From JAAFHB01 sp963677935 (GTDB lineage: Bacteria; Bacteroidota; Bacteroidia; Bacteroidales; Prolixibacteraceae): 64,000 nucleotides of DNA. Shown here one piece after another: positions 52,553 through 60,940 of this stretch. Under the pieces are notes generated by a model, which ran no database searches, was not told where the DNA came from, and saw nothing but the letters and a program-made list of their open reading frames with translations. The translations under genes and the position numbers were made by a program. The stretch's first letter is position 1. Every line of letters begins with the position of its first letter. The stretch lies in assembly GCA_963677935.2 (NCBI GenBank), contig CAXXEH010000003.1:6324001-6388000 (forward strand), read 5' to 3'.

Positions 52553-54253
52553 ATGGAAGATAATAATATCGATGTACCCTCACCAATTGAGGTCATCAAG
52601 GAAAACAGCAATTACCTTCGGGGTACCATCAGCGAAAGTCTGGAGGATCCGCTGACAGGTGGTTTACGCAAGGACGATCAGGTTTTAATTAAGTTTCATG
52701 GCACCTATCAGCAACAAGACCGCGACCTTGACGATGAGCGCAAACGGCAGAAACTTGAACCGCTTTACAGTTTTCTCATTAGGGTGCGTGTTCCGGGAGG
52801 TATTACAACTGCCCGGCAGTACCTGGATATGGATAGCCTTTCTGAGCAGTATGGTGATAAAACCTTAAAGCTGACCACCCGTCAGGCGTTCCAGTTTCAT
52901 GGCGTTTTGAAGCGAAACTTAAAAACAACGATCCGTGAGATCAATCAATCGTTGCTCGATACCATTGCTGCATGTGGTGATGTCAATCGTAATGTGATGT
53001 GTTCTGCAAATCCATTTGAGTCATCTGTACATGGCGAGGTGGCAGAAGATGCAAAGCGTATTTCGGCACACCTGACACCTCAAACCAATGCGTACCATGA
53101 GATCTGGCTCGATGGTAAATTGGTCGAAGGTGGTGAGAAAGAGGAGGAACCTTTGTACGGAAAACTTTATTTGCCCCGTAAATTTAAAATAGCTATTGCC
53201 ATACCTCCACACAACGATAGCGATGTATTATCCAACGATCTGGGTTTTATTGCCATTGTCGAAGATGGTCAGCTTGTCGGGTACAATGTCACGGTGGGTG
53301 GCGGGATGGCTTATACCTTTGGGAATGAAGTCACCTATCCAAGGGTCGCCGATGTGGCAGGATATTTCTCAAAAGAGAAGATTGTTGATGTTGCTGAGGC
53401 TGTACTCATTTTTCAGAGGGACCATGGCAACCGTTCTGAACGGAAAAATGCACGCCTTAAATATACCATTGACCGACTGGGATTGGATTTTTTCAGGTCT
53501 GAAATTAAAAGGACCAAAGGGATCATCCTGGAACCAACCAAAAAATATCACTTTGACTCGATGGGTGACAAATATGGATGGACTCAGAGTGCTGATCAAT
53601 TGTGGCACTATACGATATTTGTGGAAGGGGGAAAACTGGCTGACCGGAATGGATATCTGGCCAAAACCGCTTTACGCGAAATTGCCCGGATTCATCAGGG
53701 GACTTTTATTTTAACCGGGAACCAGAATCTGGTGATCGCTCAGGTAAGTGAAAATCAAAAACCTTTGATTGTTAAGTTATTGAAGAAATACAAGGTGACA
53801 GATGCCACTCGTTTATCTTTACTCCGGCAGAACTCCATAGCCTGTGCAGCATTACCCTATTGCGGACTTGCTTTTGCAGAGGCTGAACGTTATCTCCCCA
53901 CATTAATCGACAGGATTGATAAAGTGCTTGAAGCTAACGGATTGCTTCAAGCTCCCATCAGTATCAGGATGACGGGGTGTCCAAACGGTTGCGGACGACC
54001 TTTCTTAGCTGAAATCGGATTGGTAGGTAGGGCTCCAGGACTTTATAATTTGTACCTCGGTGCAGGTTTTGCAGGCGATCGGCTCAATAAGCTTTATAAA
54101 GAGATGCTCTCTGAGGATGAAATAATTAAGGCATTGACACCTATTTTGGAAGACTACTCCCAAAATAGGATGAAGGATGAATACTTTGGCGATTTTGTGA
54201 TCCGGAAAGATTATATAAAAGCAACGCTCGAAGGGAAAAATTTCCACGAATAA
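52553..54253 (+). CDS. cysI: Sulfite reductase hemoprotein subunit
   Basis: Siroheme and [4Fe-4S] enzyme that reduces sulfite to sulfide with six electrons from CysJ. The cluster/siroheme ligands are C431 and C437 (CAALPYC) and C476 and C480 (TGCPNGC). Conserved arginines appear in LTTRQAFQFHG and NVMCSANPF. Length 566 is normal. It lies 102 nt after cysJ and 40 nt before the siroheme dehydrogenase gene. Confidence 0.96.
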   Translation: MEDNNIDVPSPIEVIKENSNYLRGTISESLEDPLTGGLRKDDQVLIKFHGTYQQQDRDLDDERKRQKLEPLYSFLIRVRVPGGITTARQYLDMDSLSEQYGDKTLKLTTRQAFQFHGVLKRNLKTTIREINQSLLDTIAACGDVNRNVMCSANPFESSVHGEVAEDAKRISAHLTPQTNAYHEIWLDGKLVEGGEKEEEPLYGKLYLPRKFKIAIAIPPHNDSDVLSNDLGFIAIVEDGQLVGYNVTVGGGMAYTFGNEVTYPRVADVAGYFSKEKIVDVAEAVLIFQRDHGNRSERKNARLKYTIDRLGLDFFRSEIKRTKGIILEPTKKYHFDSMGDKYGWTQSADQLWHYTIFVEGGKLADRNGYLAKTALREIARIHQGTFILTGNQNLVIAQVSENQKPLIVKLLKKYKVTDATRLSLLRQNSIACAALPYCGLAFAEAERYLPTLIDRIDKVLEANGLLQAPISIRMTGCPNGCGRPFLAEIGLVGRAPGLYNLYLGAGFAGDRLNKLYKEMLSEDEIIKALTPILEDYSQNRMKDEYFGDFVIRKDYIKATLEGKNFHE

Positions 54254-54293
54254 CTTTCTTCCGAATGATGCAACTAGTTAAACGATTCGCTTT

Positions 54294-54803
54294 ATGAGAA
54301 GAGAAGACCTTCAGTTCCTCCCGATTTCAATCAACGTTACCAATAAGAAAATCCTACTTGTAGGGGGTGGGAAGGTTGCAACTCATAAAGGGACAATTAT
54401 GGCAAGGTTTGTGAACCAGGTCACCGTTGTGGCACCCGAATTTACCCCGGAAATAAAACAATTGCCATTTACTTTTATCGAAAAAGAGTATGACAAGGGT
54501 GATTTGGAGGGATTTTTTTTGGTCTATGTATGCACTGGCAATCATGAATTAAATGCCCAAATAAAAGCCGATGCGCAATCTCTGGGAATCCTTACCAGTG
54601 TGTGCGATGCCCCAATGTTATGTGATTTTGTGTCGCCAGCAATTCACAAAGAGGGGAATGTGACCATTTCGGTGGGGACAAATGGACAAAATGCTTACCA
54701 GTCTGTTGCCATCAGGAATCAAATATCAGAACTGATAAAAGAAAGTAAAATCTCATTGGATGCCCCGGTTATTGCCAGTACTAAAAGTGATTCTAAGGAA
54801 TAA
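54294..54803 (+). CDS. Precorrin-2 dehydrogenase / siroheme synthase N-terminal domain
   Basis: A 169-residue Met8/CysG-N type enzyme that oxidises precorrin-2 to sirohydrochlorin and may insert iron, making siroheme for CysI. The NAD-binding start is KKILLVGGGKVATHKG and the active-site part is VCDAPMLCDFVSPAIHKEGN followed by VTISVGTNGQNAYQSVAIRN. Short relative to Met8 but typical for the Bacteroidota form. Its 3' end overlaps the fusion gene by 17 to 44 nt depending on the start of the latter, so the two are translationally linked. Confidence 0.88.
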   Translation: MRREDLQFLPISINVTNKKILLVGGGKVATHKGTIMARFVNQVTVVAPEFTPEIKQLPFTFIEKEYDKGDLEGFFLVYVCTGNHELNAQIKADAQSLGILTSVCDAPMLCDFVSPAIHKEGNVTISVGTNGQNAYQSVAIRNQISELIKESKISLDAPVIASTKSDSKE

Positions 54804-56337
54804 TTCAATTGTAATTCAGCAGGTTAATGCGCTTCTTGCATCTCTGCCTGAATTGAATTATGAATTAATTGTGTCCGGATTAATCCCGAATGGCCTTGAT
54901 GGGGATGCTGTTCCGGGGGCACTTCCTGACAAAATTCCGAACCAGGATCCTGATCAGGCAGTGAATGACGGAACCGCTGATTTGTCGGTTCATCTGTTTT
55001 CAGAATTCCAATATCCACTGCGTGATGGATTGGAGGTTATTGCATTAATTGATTCTGGTGACGTGATCACATCCGAAACTGCTCCCTCGCAAGGAAGCAT
55101 TATAATTGTTGCCCGATCAAAGCGGGTTGATTTAAAAGCGCTATTTTCATCGATCGATATCCGACGAAAATATGGGAAAGTTACCTTGGTGGGTTTTGGT
55201 CCGGGTCATCCCGATTTGCTCACCCTGGGAGGAGACAAGGCGCTTGCAGAAGCTGATATTATCTATCACGATGACCTGGTGGATCAGATTTTCCTGAAAA
55301 AGTACCTAGGTGAGCGAATTTATGTCGGAAAACGGAAGGATAGGCATAGTGTTAAACAGGATGAGATTAACCATTTCCTTGTTAATGCCGCCCGATCGGG
55401 AAAGAACGTAGTTCGTCTTAAGGGTGGAGATCCAATGGTTTTTGCCCATGGTGGCGAAGAGATTGAGTTTTTGCAGCGTCATTTTGTCGACGTCAAAGTC
55501 ATTCCCGGGGTGTCAGCCGGTATTGCGGTGGCAGCTTACACGAAAGTTCCTTTGACACACAGAGGTATTGCTTCGTCAGTAGCCTTTATCTCCGGACATT
55601 CTGATGCCGTTCAGATCCCTTCAACTGATACACTGGTCTATTATATGGCGGGTTCCAAAATCCGGTTAATTGCCCAAAAGGCCATAGCACACGGTAAAAA
55701 TCCCAAAACTCCAGCCATGCTGGTTTATAATATATCATTGCCAGACCAGCAGGAATTTTTTCATACGCTGGAGGAACTGGCACAAACGGATAAAGTTTTT
55801 CCAACACCACTTACCATTGTTATTGGTAAGGTCGTCTCATTAAGAAATAATAGCGAAAAAGAGGCGTTGAAACCTACCTATTTGTTGACTGGTACATCTG
55901 CAGAAAAGTACCTTCAAATGGGAACGGTGATTCATCTGCCATTAATTGAAATAAACCGTATTCCCGCTTCTCCTGAACTGGAAGAGTGCTTTAATCAAAT
56001 TGATCAGTTTGATTGGATCTTTTTTACGAGTTGCTATATGGTTCAGTTCTTTTTTGAATTTTTAAATCAATATGGGAAAGACAGCCGTTCGCTGGTACAC
56101 CTCAAAATTGCCTCGATGGGAACCATCACAACACAAAATCTTAAAAACTATGGGATAATTCCCGATTTGCAGGCTGAGGAGGAGTCGTTTGAAGGGTTGA
56201 TAAAGGTGATTGAAGAAAAAAATGTAATTGCAGGTCGAGTGTTGATTCCCCGGTCCAATTTAGGCCTGCCGGTACTCCTCCAGAATCTCGTCAGGTTAGG
56301 GTGGAATGTTACAAGACCGGTTTTTTTATCAGAATAG
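54760..56337 (+). CDS. HemC fragment - CobA - HemD fragment fusion (uroporphyrinogen-III methyltransferase)
   Basis: A 525-residue three-part protein. Residues about 13-110 resemble the first lobe of hydroxymethylbilane synthase (RNNSIVIQQVNALLASLPEL, DLSVHLFSEFQYPLRDGLEV) but the usual KD of the catalytic VHSLKD motif is replaced by FSE, and the rest of HemC is absent. Residues about 138-367 are a complete SUMT/CobA methyltransferase (VTLVGFGPGHPDLLTLGG, YHDDLV, VVRLKGGDPMVFAHGGEE, VIPGVSAGIAVAAY). Residues about 372-525 are the first part of uroporphyrinogen-III synthase (HLPLIEINR, WIFFTSCYMVQFFFEF), stopping after VTRPVFLSE. A GTG at 54787 is an alternative start. It makes precorrin-2 for the upstream dehydrogenase. 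Confidence 0.85.
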   Translation: MPRLLPVLKVILRNNSIVIQQVNALLASLPELNYELIVSGLIPNGLDGDAVPGALPDKIPNQDPDQAVNDGTADLSVHLFSEFQYPLRDGLEVIALIDSGDVITSETAPSQGSIIIVARSKRVDLKALFSSIDIRRKYGKVTLVGFGPGHPDLLTLGGDKALAEADIIYHDDLVDQIFLKKYLGERIYVGKRKDRHSVKQDEINHFLVNAARSGKNVVRLKGGDPMVFAHGGEEIEFLQRHFVDVKVIPGVSAGIAVAAYTKVPLTHRGIASSVAFISGHSDAVQIPSTDTLVYYMAGSKIRLIAQKAIAHGKNPKTPAMLVYNISLPDQQEFFHTLEELAQTDKVFPTPLTIVIGKVVSLRNNSEKEALKPTYLLTGTSAEKYLQMGTVIHLPLIEINRIPASPELEECFNQIDQFDWIFFTSCYMVQFFFEFLNQYGKDSRSLVHLKIASMGTITTQNLKNYGIIPDLQAEEESFEGLIKVIEEKNVIAGRVLIPRSNLGLPVLLQNLVRLGWNVTRPVFLSE

Positions 56338-56399
56338 GTGGTTTGTTACATTTTTTTTCTTCGAGTTTGTTATCAATCTAATGGAAATCCATTTTTGCG

Positions 56400-56407
56400 T
56401 ATTTTTG
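56400..56407 (+). promoter_or_regulatory. -7 box before the second GH92 gene
   Basis: TATTTTTG matches TAnnTTTG and lies about 27 nt upstream of the start codon. The -33 TTTG at 56366 is too far (30 nt) to be certain. Confidence 0.4.
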
Positions 56408-56433
56408 TGACCTAAAGCGTTAAAACGTATTCA

Positions 56434-58641
56434 ATGATAAAATCTGTAACTATTTTTTCCGCATTATTCCTTTTTCTGGCGGGTTGTGCCGGATCTGCAC
56501 CTAAACTGGTACAAAAAGAGCGTCTGACCGATTTTGTGAATCCATTTATCGGAACGGCCTATCACGGACATACTTATCCCGGAGCGGCCTATCCTTTCGG
56601 CCAGATCCAACTTAGCCCCGATAATGGAACACAAGGGTGGGACTGGTGTTCAGGGTATCACTATTCCGACAGTATCGTTTCAGGTTTTAGTCACCTGCAT
56701 TTAAGTGGAACCGGTATTGGCGATCTGGCCGATATCTCATTTCTACCGGTAACCTCGGATGTCACCTTTAAGGATGGGGAGAAAAACAACGATTTTGTTA
56801 GCCGCTATGCCGGGAAATATTCCCATTCGAAGGAAGTCGCCAAACCTGGTTATTACGCGGTGACCCTGAGAAACAATAGTGTAAAGGCTGAATTCACAGT
56901 TACTGAGAGGGCGGGTCTGCACAGATACTCATTCCCTGAAAAGGGCGAAAACAATCTGATCATCAATCTTGGATTTGCCATCAATTGGGACAAGCCATAT
57001 AAGACAACCCTGAAGATGGTGGATAGTTTATTGGTTACCGGTTCCCGTTTGTCGCATGGCTGGGCTGCTGATCAGCATCTCTATTTTGCAGTTCGCTTTT
57101 CGGCACCTGTTTCCAAATCGCAGATTGCCAATGTGGGTGGTGATGGACGGAGTGTCGCTCTTCTAAAATTCTCCAAAAAGCAGGTGATGGCCAAAGTTGG
57201 TGTTTCATCCGTAAGCGTCGAAAATGCCATCGCCAATCTCGACTCATCTTTACCCGGATGGGATTTTGAAGCAACCAGAAAAGCAGCTTCTGATGCGTGG
57301 GAAAAAGAACTCTCCAAAATCAGGATTCAATCAAATGATCTGCAACAAAAGACGATATTTTACACTTCACTTTATCATACAATGGTTGCACCCGCTCTGT
57401 TCTCCGATTCAAACGGTGAATTTAAAGGGGTAAAAGGGGATGTTCAAAAGGCAGATGGTTATAATCGCTATACGGTTTTCTCCCTTTGGGATACTTACAG
57501 GGCATTACATCCATTGTTCACCCTCACCCAGCAAACGAAGGTAAACGACATGGTAAAGTCAATGCTCGATCATTACAAACAAACCGGGTTACTTCCGGTT
57601 TGGGAACTCGAAGGGAATGAAACCTTTTGTATGGTTGGAAATCATTCGATCCCCGTGATTGCAGAGGCGTTTCTGAAAGGGATAGGAGATTTCGATCATC
57701 AGCTGGCCTTCGAGGCGATGAAGGTTACCTCGATGCACGACCGCGATGGAATGGGTCTTTATGAAAAACTGGGATATATGCCGGCTGATAAAATTCAGCA
57801 ATCGGTCGCCAAATCACTCGAAGTAGCCATTGACGACTGGTGTGTTGCAGCTGTTGCACTCAAGCTTGGCAAAACTGAGGATGCAGCTTATTTCGGAAAA
57901 CGTGCAGAAAGTTTCCGGGCCTATTTTGATAAGGAAACTGGTTTTATGCGCGGCAAGTTGAGTAACGGGCAATGGACGACTCCTTTTGACCCTGCCTTTT
58001 CGAAACACGAAGGTAGCGATTATACAGAAGGAAATGGCTGGCAGTATTTGTGGCTCGTTCCACAAAATGTTCCCGGATTAATTGAATTATTGGGAGGAAA
58101 GGAACCTTTTGCTGATAAACTGGAGCAATTGTTTAATGTAAAAGAGGGGGTAAAAGGGAAAGAGGCTTCAAGTGATATCTCCGGATTGATTGGCGCTTAT
58201 GCCCATGGCAATGAACCCGGCCATCATACCACCTTCCTTTTTAACTATGCCGGACGCGCCTGGCGCACGCAGGAGCTGAACCGTCAGATCCAGACCACCA
58301 TGTACACCGACAAGCCCGATGGTATATGTGGAAACGAAGATTGCGGTCAGATGTCGGCCTGGTATGTTTTCAGCGCAATGGGATTCTACCCTGTAAACCC
58401 TTCAGATTTGAAATACCAGTTTGGATCGCCTTTGGTTCAGGAGGCAAAACTTGAAGTGGCTCCAGGTAAATATTTTACAATGAAGGCGCCGCTTGCCTCT
58501 GTCGTGAATAAATACATCCAGGCTGTAAAGTTGAATGGCGAACCACTCAACCGCACTTTTATTACCCATCAGGAGATCATGGATGGCGGAACGCTTGAAT
58601 TTACTATGGGTAAAGAACCTAATATGAGTTTGTTTAAATAG
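56434..58641 (+). CDS. GH92 alpha-mannosidase, second copy (lipoprotein)
   Basis: A 735-residue paralogue of the GH92 gene at 48167. Leader FLAGCAGSAPK has a lipobox. Family marks: FVNPFIGTAYHGHTYPGAA, PFGQIQLSPD, SGFSHLHLSG, TVFSLWDTYRALHPL, GNETFCMVGNHSIPVIAEA, YTEGNGWQYLWLVPQN and GNEDCGQMSAWYVFSAMGFYP. The two proteins differ enough to suggest different linkage preference. It has its own promoter and is 96 nt past the fusion gene. Confidence 0.95.
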   Translation: MIKSVTIFSALFLFLAGCAGSAPKLVQKERLTDFVNPFIGTAYHGHTYPGAAYPFGQIQLSPDNGTQGWDWCSGYHYSDSIVSGFSHLHLSGTGIGDLADISFLPVTSDVTFKDGEKNNDFVSRYAGKYSHSKEVAKPGYYAVTLRNNSVKAEFTVTERAGLHRYSFPEKGENNLIINLGFAINWDKPYKTTLKMVDSLLVTGSRLSHGWAADQHLYFAVRFSAPVSKSQIANVGGDGRSVALLKFSKKQVMAKVGVSSVSVENAIANLDSSLPGWDFEATRKAASDAWEKELSKIRIQSNDLQQKTIFYTSLYHTMVAPALFSDSNGEFKGVKGDVQKADGYNRYTVFSLWDTYRALHPLFTLTQQTKVNDMVKSMLDHYKQTGLLPVWELEGNETFCMVGNHSIPVIAEAFLKGIGDFDHQLAFEAMKVTSMHDRDGMGLYEKLGYMPADKIQQSVAKSLEVAIDDWCVAAVALKLGKTEDAAYFGKRAESFRAYFDKETGFMRGKLSNGQWTTPFDPAFSKHEGSDYTEGNGWQYLWLVPQNVPGLIELLGGKEPFADKLEQLFNVKEGVKGKEASSDISGLIGAYAHGNEPGHHTTFLFNYAGRAWRTQELNRQIQTTMYTDKPDGICGNEDCGQMSAWYVFSAMGFYPVNPSDLKYQFGSPLVQEAKLEVAPGKYFTMKAPLASVVNKYIQAVKLNGEPLNRTFITHQEIMDGGTLEFTMGKEPNMSLFK

Positions 58642-58809
58642 AGGGTTGAAAAACACAACACGTAAAGTACCCGGGAGTTTTGAAATTCCAACCTCAAAAC
58701 AGATATCTTTAAAAAATCTCGCAATGGCGCAAAGAGGCTAAGAAAAAAAGTTATATAGGAGACTTGGAGAGGTAAAGGAATAAACTAAAATTCGATTTAT
58801 GTATCTTTT

Positions 58810-59271
58810 TTAATTTAAATCAACGTTGTTTTTAATAAACGATTTGGGATCAATGACTGGTAAAATTGCATTGTGTAAGAATGTTCCTTTAAATTGCGAG
58901 AACATTATTCCTCTTATAGTGGAAAGTGAAACTGAGTTTAGCGTGACGATCATTAAATCCGGGATTGATATTTGTTGAGTATCTGCATTTAAAAAATCTT
59001 CGAAATTTGCAATTTCAAAGATACAACTTGCTTGTAGGGATGCCAAACGAGTTTCCTGATCTTCGTGTATAATATCGATGGTTGTAATGACAATAATTAA
59101 CCTGTTTTCAATACTGATTTTATGCTCTACACCAATTTTATACTGAAATAACATCGGATCTGGCAGAGGCTCTTTGGGGTGATTTAATTTAATATCCAGC
59201 AATTCAATCCCTTTAATTTGAAATGACAGTTGTGACTCCTTTTGAAAATTTTTCATTAATGATTTTTTCAA
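58810..59271 (-). CDS. SecB-like chaperone of a toxin-antitoxin-chaperone module
   Basis: A 153-residue protein with the SecB-like fold pattern: alternating strands (IVITTIDIIHEDQETRLASL, ASCIFEIANFEDFL), ISIPDLMIVTLNSVSLSTIRGI and the terminal FKGTFLHNAILPVIDPKSF, which corresponds to the RG-x-GT-x-PxxNF region of SecB. It follows the antitoxin with a 4-nt ATGA overlap. In known toxin-antitoxin-chaperone systems (for example HigBA-SecB of mycobacteria) this subunit folds and protects the unstable antitoxin. The assignment is from fold-pattern recognition only. Confidence 0.65.
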   Translation of the reverse strand: MKKSLMKNFQKESQLSFQIKGIELLDIKLNHPKEPLPDPMLFQYKIGVEHKISIENRLIIVITTIDIIHEDQETRLASLQASCIFEIANFEDFLNADTQQISIPDLMIVTLNSVSLSTIRGIMFSQFKGTFLHNAILPVIDPKSFIKNNVDLN

Positions 59272-59711
59272 TTAAGATTATTATTTCCAGCAGTATAAAA
59301 TGTCAAGTGGCTTCCATTAGAAAAACTAACCAAGGAATTGCCATAAGTAAAGCCTCCAAATTGGGAACTGGCTGGAGTTTCAACTGTTTGACTTACTATC
59401 ACATTAAATTTAATTACTTGTGGTTTAGGTGCATCTTCAAGTGTAATCAACTTAATATTCAAAACCCGTTCAATATCAAAAAGCGTATCCAAATTGAAAT
59501 TATGGGTTCCCGATAACCATTTGGTGATTTCAGAACGTCGCTTATTCAATGCCGCGGCAAGATCTTTCTTTTTCCACCCCTTAGCCTTAATTCCTTTATC
59601 AATTCTGGTGGCAAGCAACATTCTTTTCCTGACTTTTTCCTCCTCATCGGTTGTAATCGAATCGAAGATTTCGTCAATAATACTGCTGTTGTATGCTTCT
59701 ACTTTACTCAT
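59268..59711 (-). CDS. XRE-family antitoxin with C-terminal extension
   Basis: A 147-residue protein started at ATG 59711, which overlaps the toxin stop as ATGAGTAA; an upstream ATG at 59723 is possible. The helix-turn-helix (IKAKGWKKKDLAAALNKRRS, EITKWLSGTHNFNLDTLFDI) is at about 44-90. The last 50 residues (VIVSQTVETPASSQFGG onward) are of low complexity and aromatic/polar, a good candidate for a chaperone-addiction tail. It is expected to bind the toxin and repress the operon. Confidence 0.75.
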   Translation of the reverse strand: MSKVEAYNSSIIDEIFDSITTDEEEKVRKRMLLATRIDKGIKAKGWKKKDLAAALNKRRSEITKWLSGTHNFNLDTLFDIERVLNIKLITLEDAPKPQVIKFNVIVSQTVETPASSQFGGFTYGNSLVSFSNGSHLTFYTAGNNNLN

Positions 59712-60204
59712 CGTCTTCATCATTAAAAATTAAATCACCTTCAAAGTCCATGTAATCATCTGTAAAGGATAGCTCCTTCTCTTTCATCCGGTTCTGAATA
59801 TCCTTCGAGATCTTTCGCATTAATACATTCTCCTCTTCAAGCTTTGGATCCTCCTGTAATGCCCTCATGGTTTTGGGTTTGTACCCTCCGTCTCCCAAAA
59901 TCACCAGCAAAGTACCATAACGGATACAATACAAACGTAAATTGGATTTGGGAATATCAAACAATGCACAAACTCCATCGCCCGGTTTGCCTTCATTTGT
60001 TTTAAAGAACTGTTTTCTGGCGCCCGTATCGTGCCCGATTGTTTTTAAACGTATAAGAATAGTATTAAGTTCACTTTTAAATGAATTTTTATTTTCTTCA
60101 AGGAATCGGTCAAATAAGGTTCTTTGCTCATCTTTCAGGTATACGGAATACACAGATGCTTCTTGTCCACTCAGCTTAGATAATTTCACTAATTCATATT
60201 CCAT
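59704..60204 (-). CDS. RelE/HigB-like toxin
   Basis: A 166-residue protein started at ATG 60204 (MEYELVKLSKL); a TTG at 60222 is in frame. The core NLRLYCIRYGTLLVILGDGG followed by YKPK is the RelE/HigB (Gp49-like) strand pair of ribosome-dependent mRNA interferases. It ends with a very acidic tail (FTDDYMDFEGDLIFNDEDDE). First gene of the operon; a -7 box TATATTTG lies at 60220-60227 on the minus strand. Longer than standard HigB (about 100 residues). Confidence 0.7.
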   Translation of the reverse strand: MEYELVKLSKLSGQEASVYSVYLKDEQRTLFDRFLEENKNSFKSELNTILIRLKTIGHDTGARKQFFKTNEGKPGDGVCALFDIPKSNLRLYCIRYGTLLVILGDGGYKPKTMRALQEDPKLEEENVLMRKISKDIQNRMKEKELSFTDDYMDFEGDLIFNDEDDE

Positions 60205-60282
60205 ATCAAAAAGAGTTTGCAAATATATACAAATTTACTTTTAAGTGAACAAAATCGAATTAATTTTTAAAATCAATTTAGA

Positions 60283-60459
60283 TTAAAGATTATCTTCAGC
60301 TACCATCAAACATTCATCTTGCTGAAGTATGTATTTTTTCTCCTCTTTTACACCCCAAACCTCATTGATTTTATCCTTTATTTTCTGCTCAAAGATCTCA
60401 ATCAGCCGCTTATTTGAATAATTTGATTTTTTACCGGTGGCTATTGGGTTCCTCCTCAT
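60283..60459 (-). CDS. Small hypothetical ORF (58 residues)
   Basis: Continuous reading frame MRRNPIATGKKSNYSNKRL onward to EDNL. Lysine-rich and hydrophilic. Its ATG overlaps the stop of the ORF that precedes it as ATGA. A purine-rich stretch lies just inside and before the start. No family recognised; it may be a remnant of a larger locus removed by deletion. Confidence 0.35.
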   Translation of the reverse strand: MRRNPIATGKKSNYSNKRLIEIFEQKIKDKINEVWGVKEEKKYILQQDECLMVAEDNL

Positions 60460-60593
60460 TTCCCATATTCAGTCACCAACCTCTTAAAGGTAATGTTGGC
60501 ATCTGTTTTATCATGAGGAATTAGCGCATACTTCCAGACTTTTTCTTTGCGCTGTCTATTGATTCCGCTGGCTGTTTTGCATTGGTTAATCAT
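60456..60593 (-). pseudogene. Probable C-terminal remnant of a helicase/restriction-type gene
   Basis: 45 codons ending VWKYALIPHDKTDANITFKR then LVTEYGK and TGA. The pattern KYALIPHD...TF..L is like the C-terminal end of type III restriction/DEAD-helicase proteins (ending YLLIPHD). Without the main body this is only a scrap. It overlaps the neighbours on both sides by a few nt. Confidence 0.35.
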
Positions 60594-60693
60594 GCCCCGA
60601 TTTAGTCATTGGAACACCTGTCTCCCTTGCAATCTTTTCTTTTGCCTGTGTGATTCCCACAAAACGTTTCCACGAAAATGTAAAACCCCTCAT
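60586..60693 (-). CDS. Small FSWKR-type ORF (35 residues)
   Basis: MRGFTFSWKRFVGITQAKEK, then IARETGVPMTKSGHD. The segment FSWKR..GI..AK.KIARxTGxPxTKSG corresponds to the N-terminal part of small basic proteins of about 50-60 residues common in Bacteroidota; the usual basic tail is cut off by TAA. Likely a shortened gene. The stretch between it and hipA (60694-60940) shows no coding sequence. Confidence 0.4.
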   Translation of the reverse strand: MRGFTFSWKRFVGITQAKEKIARETGVPMTKSGHD

Positions 60694-60940
60694 AACTTAG
60701 TGTTTGTTGGTGAATTTGTTATTTTTATCAGCTATCTAAGTAACCTTAATAATTTAATGTCGTAATTGGATCTTTATAAATTGCAGATAATCAATAAGAA
60801 AACGCATTGAAAATTGAGCATTATTCATTGATAATTACTTAATGCTGCTTTAGTCGGTAAAGTTAACAAACCGGTATGACAAGAGGTGACATACCTTTTA
60901 AATTTTATTTGCTGGAAAATTTCCAGAACTGGTAAATATT

